From positions 1 through 64,000 of the forward strand of contig CAZIKB010000002.1 of assembly GCA_964539665.1 (NCBI GenBank): a stretch of 64,000 nucleotides of DNA. Direction: 5' to 3'. Below the pieces are notes generated by a model, which searched no databases, had not been told where the DNA came from, and saw only the letters and a program-made list of their open reading frames with translations. Shown one piece after another: positions 62,309-64,000 of the stretch. How positions within the stretch are numbered: the first letter of the stretch is position 1; every line of letters begins with the position of its first letter. The DNA is from CAZIKB01 sp964539665 (GTDB taxonomy: Bacteria; Zhuqueibacterota; Zhuqueibacteria; Oceanimicrobiales; Oceanimicrobiaceae). The position numbers were made by a program, and so were the translations under genes.

Positions 62309-64000
62309 ATGATTAAAAGGAAATACTTCTCTTATTCAGAATTAAAAAATTCTATCTTCGCCAAGAATCTGTTTTCACTTGTTGAATTCAACTCAGCTTT
62401 GATTAAGTCCCTTCAGGAAGAATCTATTCATGAACATTTGCGACTCTTTTATGATGACAAAGGATTTATAAATGCTGATTATTTGATAAGCAGGAAATTC
62501 GCATATTTATACTCCAAGCGGCCCAGTGTCCAGATTCCCACATTTTATAATGAATGGTTAGATATTAAAAAACCGGCGCTTTTGTTTGGGATTGGCTTAG
62601 GTTATGGATTAAAATATTTATTGGACCAATCGTCGATACCTAAGATATATGTTTATGAACGGGACAAGAGTCTCTTAAAAATAGCTTTAACTCTCAATGA
62701 TTACGCGTCCCAGATAGTCGCAAACAGGTTGGTAATTGTTCCTCAGGAAGAAATTTTCACCCTTGCCGGTAAAGGCATTGAGGCTATTCTTCCTGAACCA
62801 TTGCTATTAATCGAAAACCAACTGGAATATCTCACTATTTCCCGGATGATTAATAACGGTGAAATATCTTCAAAACGTGCCGTGTTTTTTAAAGGCACTC
62901 TTTATGTTCTTGATTGTGCCACGACATTGTTTGACCAGGGTTGGGATGTTCTTGAAATTGATCAGTCTGTTTTAAGTCTACAAAAGATTCAACAATTACT
63001 CGACGTACTCAAACCCGAGCTTGTATTTCAAATTAACTATCTGAATAAAATTGAGCAAATTAGTCATGAAAGAGCAGTAGTAGTATGGCACATTGATCCG
63101 ATTGCTTCACCTATTCCTGAAGTTGAGCCATCTCAGGTAAATAATTTATACATTTTCACGCACAATCCTGAACATCTTTTAGAAAGCCAGGACTTGGGTT
63201 ATAAACATTTTGATTATTTACCTCTTTGTGCGGTTACCCATAAATTCTATCCACGGAAACTCGACTCCAGAATCCAGAAACGTTTTGGCTGTGATGTTTC
63301 ATTTGTAGGTTCTTTGATGTTTGAAAATCAGCACAGGCTATTAACTACGCTTTTTAATGCATTAGAAATACTCAAAAAAGAACAAAACGAAGCCTGGGGT
63401 ATAATCCACGAATGGATTACACAAATAATTTCTGCTCCTCTTGTTGGAAGCAAAGATTATCGAATCATTGAAGAGCTGCAGGATATATTAAAAACACACG
63501 ATTTACCTGATGTCATAAAAATAAATGATAGCGATATTTATGTAGCTGCACCGGTGGAGGAGTTTTTAGCGTATTTATGGCGGAAACAGGTGATATCGGC
63601 GCTGGTTCCAGGCGGTATTCATATTTGGGGTACAGACGAATGGAAACCTGATTTTCCTCAAAATTATCGAGGTACTGCAGATCATTATCTTGATTTGCCC
63701 AAGATATATATTGCCTCAAAAATCAACTTAGATATTTCCCGCATCAATCAACCAAATATTATCACCATGCGGGTATTTGATATTTTAGCCTGTGGCGGAT
63801 TTGTGCTGGCTGATAGAAATGAATCACTGTTAGAGTTCTTTAAGGAAAATTGGGATATTGTATGTTATGATACTGCTGAGGAAGCCGTAGATAAAAGTAA
63901 TTATTATCTCAATCATGAAAGCGACCGCATTAGAATTTCACAAAGAGGTTATCAGAAGGTTGTTAATTCACACACATTTGTCCACCGAATCAATCACATT
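62309..64000 (+). CDS. CgeB-like glycosyltransferase, cut by right edge
   Basis: The frame is open from ATG 62309 to the end of the window, 564 residues without a stop. The N-terminal part has a nucleotide-binding-like segment (PALLFGIGLGYGLKYLL, then IYVYERDKSLLKIAL) reminiscent of motility-associated Maf/DUF115 proteins. The C-terminal part has the CgeB-type transferase end (IITMRVFDILACGGFVLADR, then ESLLEFFKEN). Such two-part proteins are common beside flagellin genes. It lies 26 bases after the previous transferase gene. The precise sugar is unknown. Confidence 0.78.
   Translation, partial: MIKRKYFSYSELKNSIFAKNLFSLVEFNSALIKSLQEESIHEHLRLFYDDKGFINADYLISRKFAYLYSKRPSVQIPTFYNEWLDIKKPALLFGIGLGYGLKYLLDQSSIPKIYVYERDKSLLKIALTLNDYASQIVANRLVIVPQEEIFTLAGKGIEAILPEPLLLIENQLEYLTISRMINNGEISSKRAVFFKGTLYVLDCATTLFDQGWDVLEIDQSVLSLQKIQQLLDVLKPELVFQINYLNKIEQISHERAVVVWHIDPIASPIPEVEPSQVNNLYIFTHNPEHLLESQDLGYKHFDYLPLCAVTHKFYPRKLDSRIQKRFGCDVSFVGSLMFENQHRLLTTLFNALEILKKEQNEAWGIIHEWITQIISAPLVGSKDYRIIEELQDILKTHDLPDVIKINDSDIYVAAPVEEFLAYLWRKQVISALVPGGIHIWGTDEWKPDFPQNYRGTADHYLDLPKIYIASKINLDISRINQPNIITMRVFDILACGGFVLADRNESLLEFFKENWDIVCYDTAEEAVDKSNYYLNHESDRIRISQRGYQKVVNSHTFVHRINHI

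Noticed and set aside
1..64000. tRNA, rRNA, CRISPR array, integrase, transposase or prophage genes
   Set aside because: Looked for on both strands and none was recognised; all long gaps are AT-rich without such structures.

Overview
The window (about 38-40% GC by eye, Shine-Dalgarno motifs before many genes) comes from a motile diderm bacterium. P-ring (flgI), L-ring (flgH) and TonB-dependent receptor genes show an outer membrane. A huge propeller-type hybrid sensor, a SusC-like receptor and a bacterial glycerol-1-phosphate dehydrogenase together suggest the FCB superphylum (Calditrichota/KSB1-like lineages). That placement is inference; no rRNA or other phylogenetic marker is present.

Left third (1-20100), mostly minus strand: uptake and catabolism of organophosphates and polyols. 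It holds a TonB-dependent receptor cut by the left edge, a ROK repressor with a XylR-like operator, and an operon of sugar-type ABC binding protein, two permeases and glycerol-1-phosphate dehydrogenase with no ATPase. Next is a hybrid two-component sensor (14 propeller motifs, kinase, three receivers) broken by one in-frame TAA. It diverges from a lipoprotein glycerophosphodiester phosphodiesterase. A second operon follows: GntR/LacI-type regulator, a zinc dehydrogenase resembling Thermotoga scyllo-inosose dehydrogenase, a GlpT-family organophosphate antiporter, a PfkB kinase resembling inositol kinases, and a secreted metallophosphoesterase. Read together, these could take up and degrade a glycerophospho-polyol such as glycerophosphoinositol. 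This is the best candidate for an undescribed system here.

Right two thirds (20410-57489), plus strand: a nearly complete flagellar locus. A soluble NtrB-like kinase and an NtrC-like regulator (FlrB/FlrC type) precede a textbook sigma-54 promoter at 22892. That promoter leads a long operon: flgBC, a small unknown protein, fliEFGHIJ, a MotE-like gene, fliK, flgD, a TIGR02530-like gene, flgE, motAB, fliL, fliN, fliOPQR, two HD-GYP genes, flhB, flhA, flhF, a small membrane protein, fliA, a second small protein with the same C-terminal tail, and an AMIN-domain membrane protein. A second sigma-54 promoter at 48998 drives flgFGAHIJNKL and a TPR gene. FliM, FlhG, FlgM, FliD and FliS are not in the window.

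Right end (57723-64000): one short flagellin with a strong terminator, flanked by three glycosyltransferase-like genes (two with TPRs, the last cut by the right edge), probably a flagellin-glycosylation island. Palindromic intergenic repeats occur at 7703, 15194 and 48746. No rRNA, tRNA, CRISPR array, transposase or prophage gene was seen.
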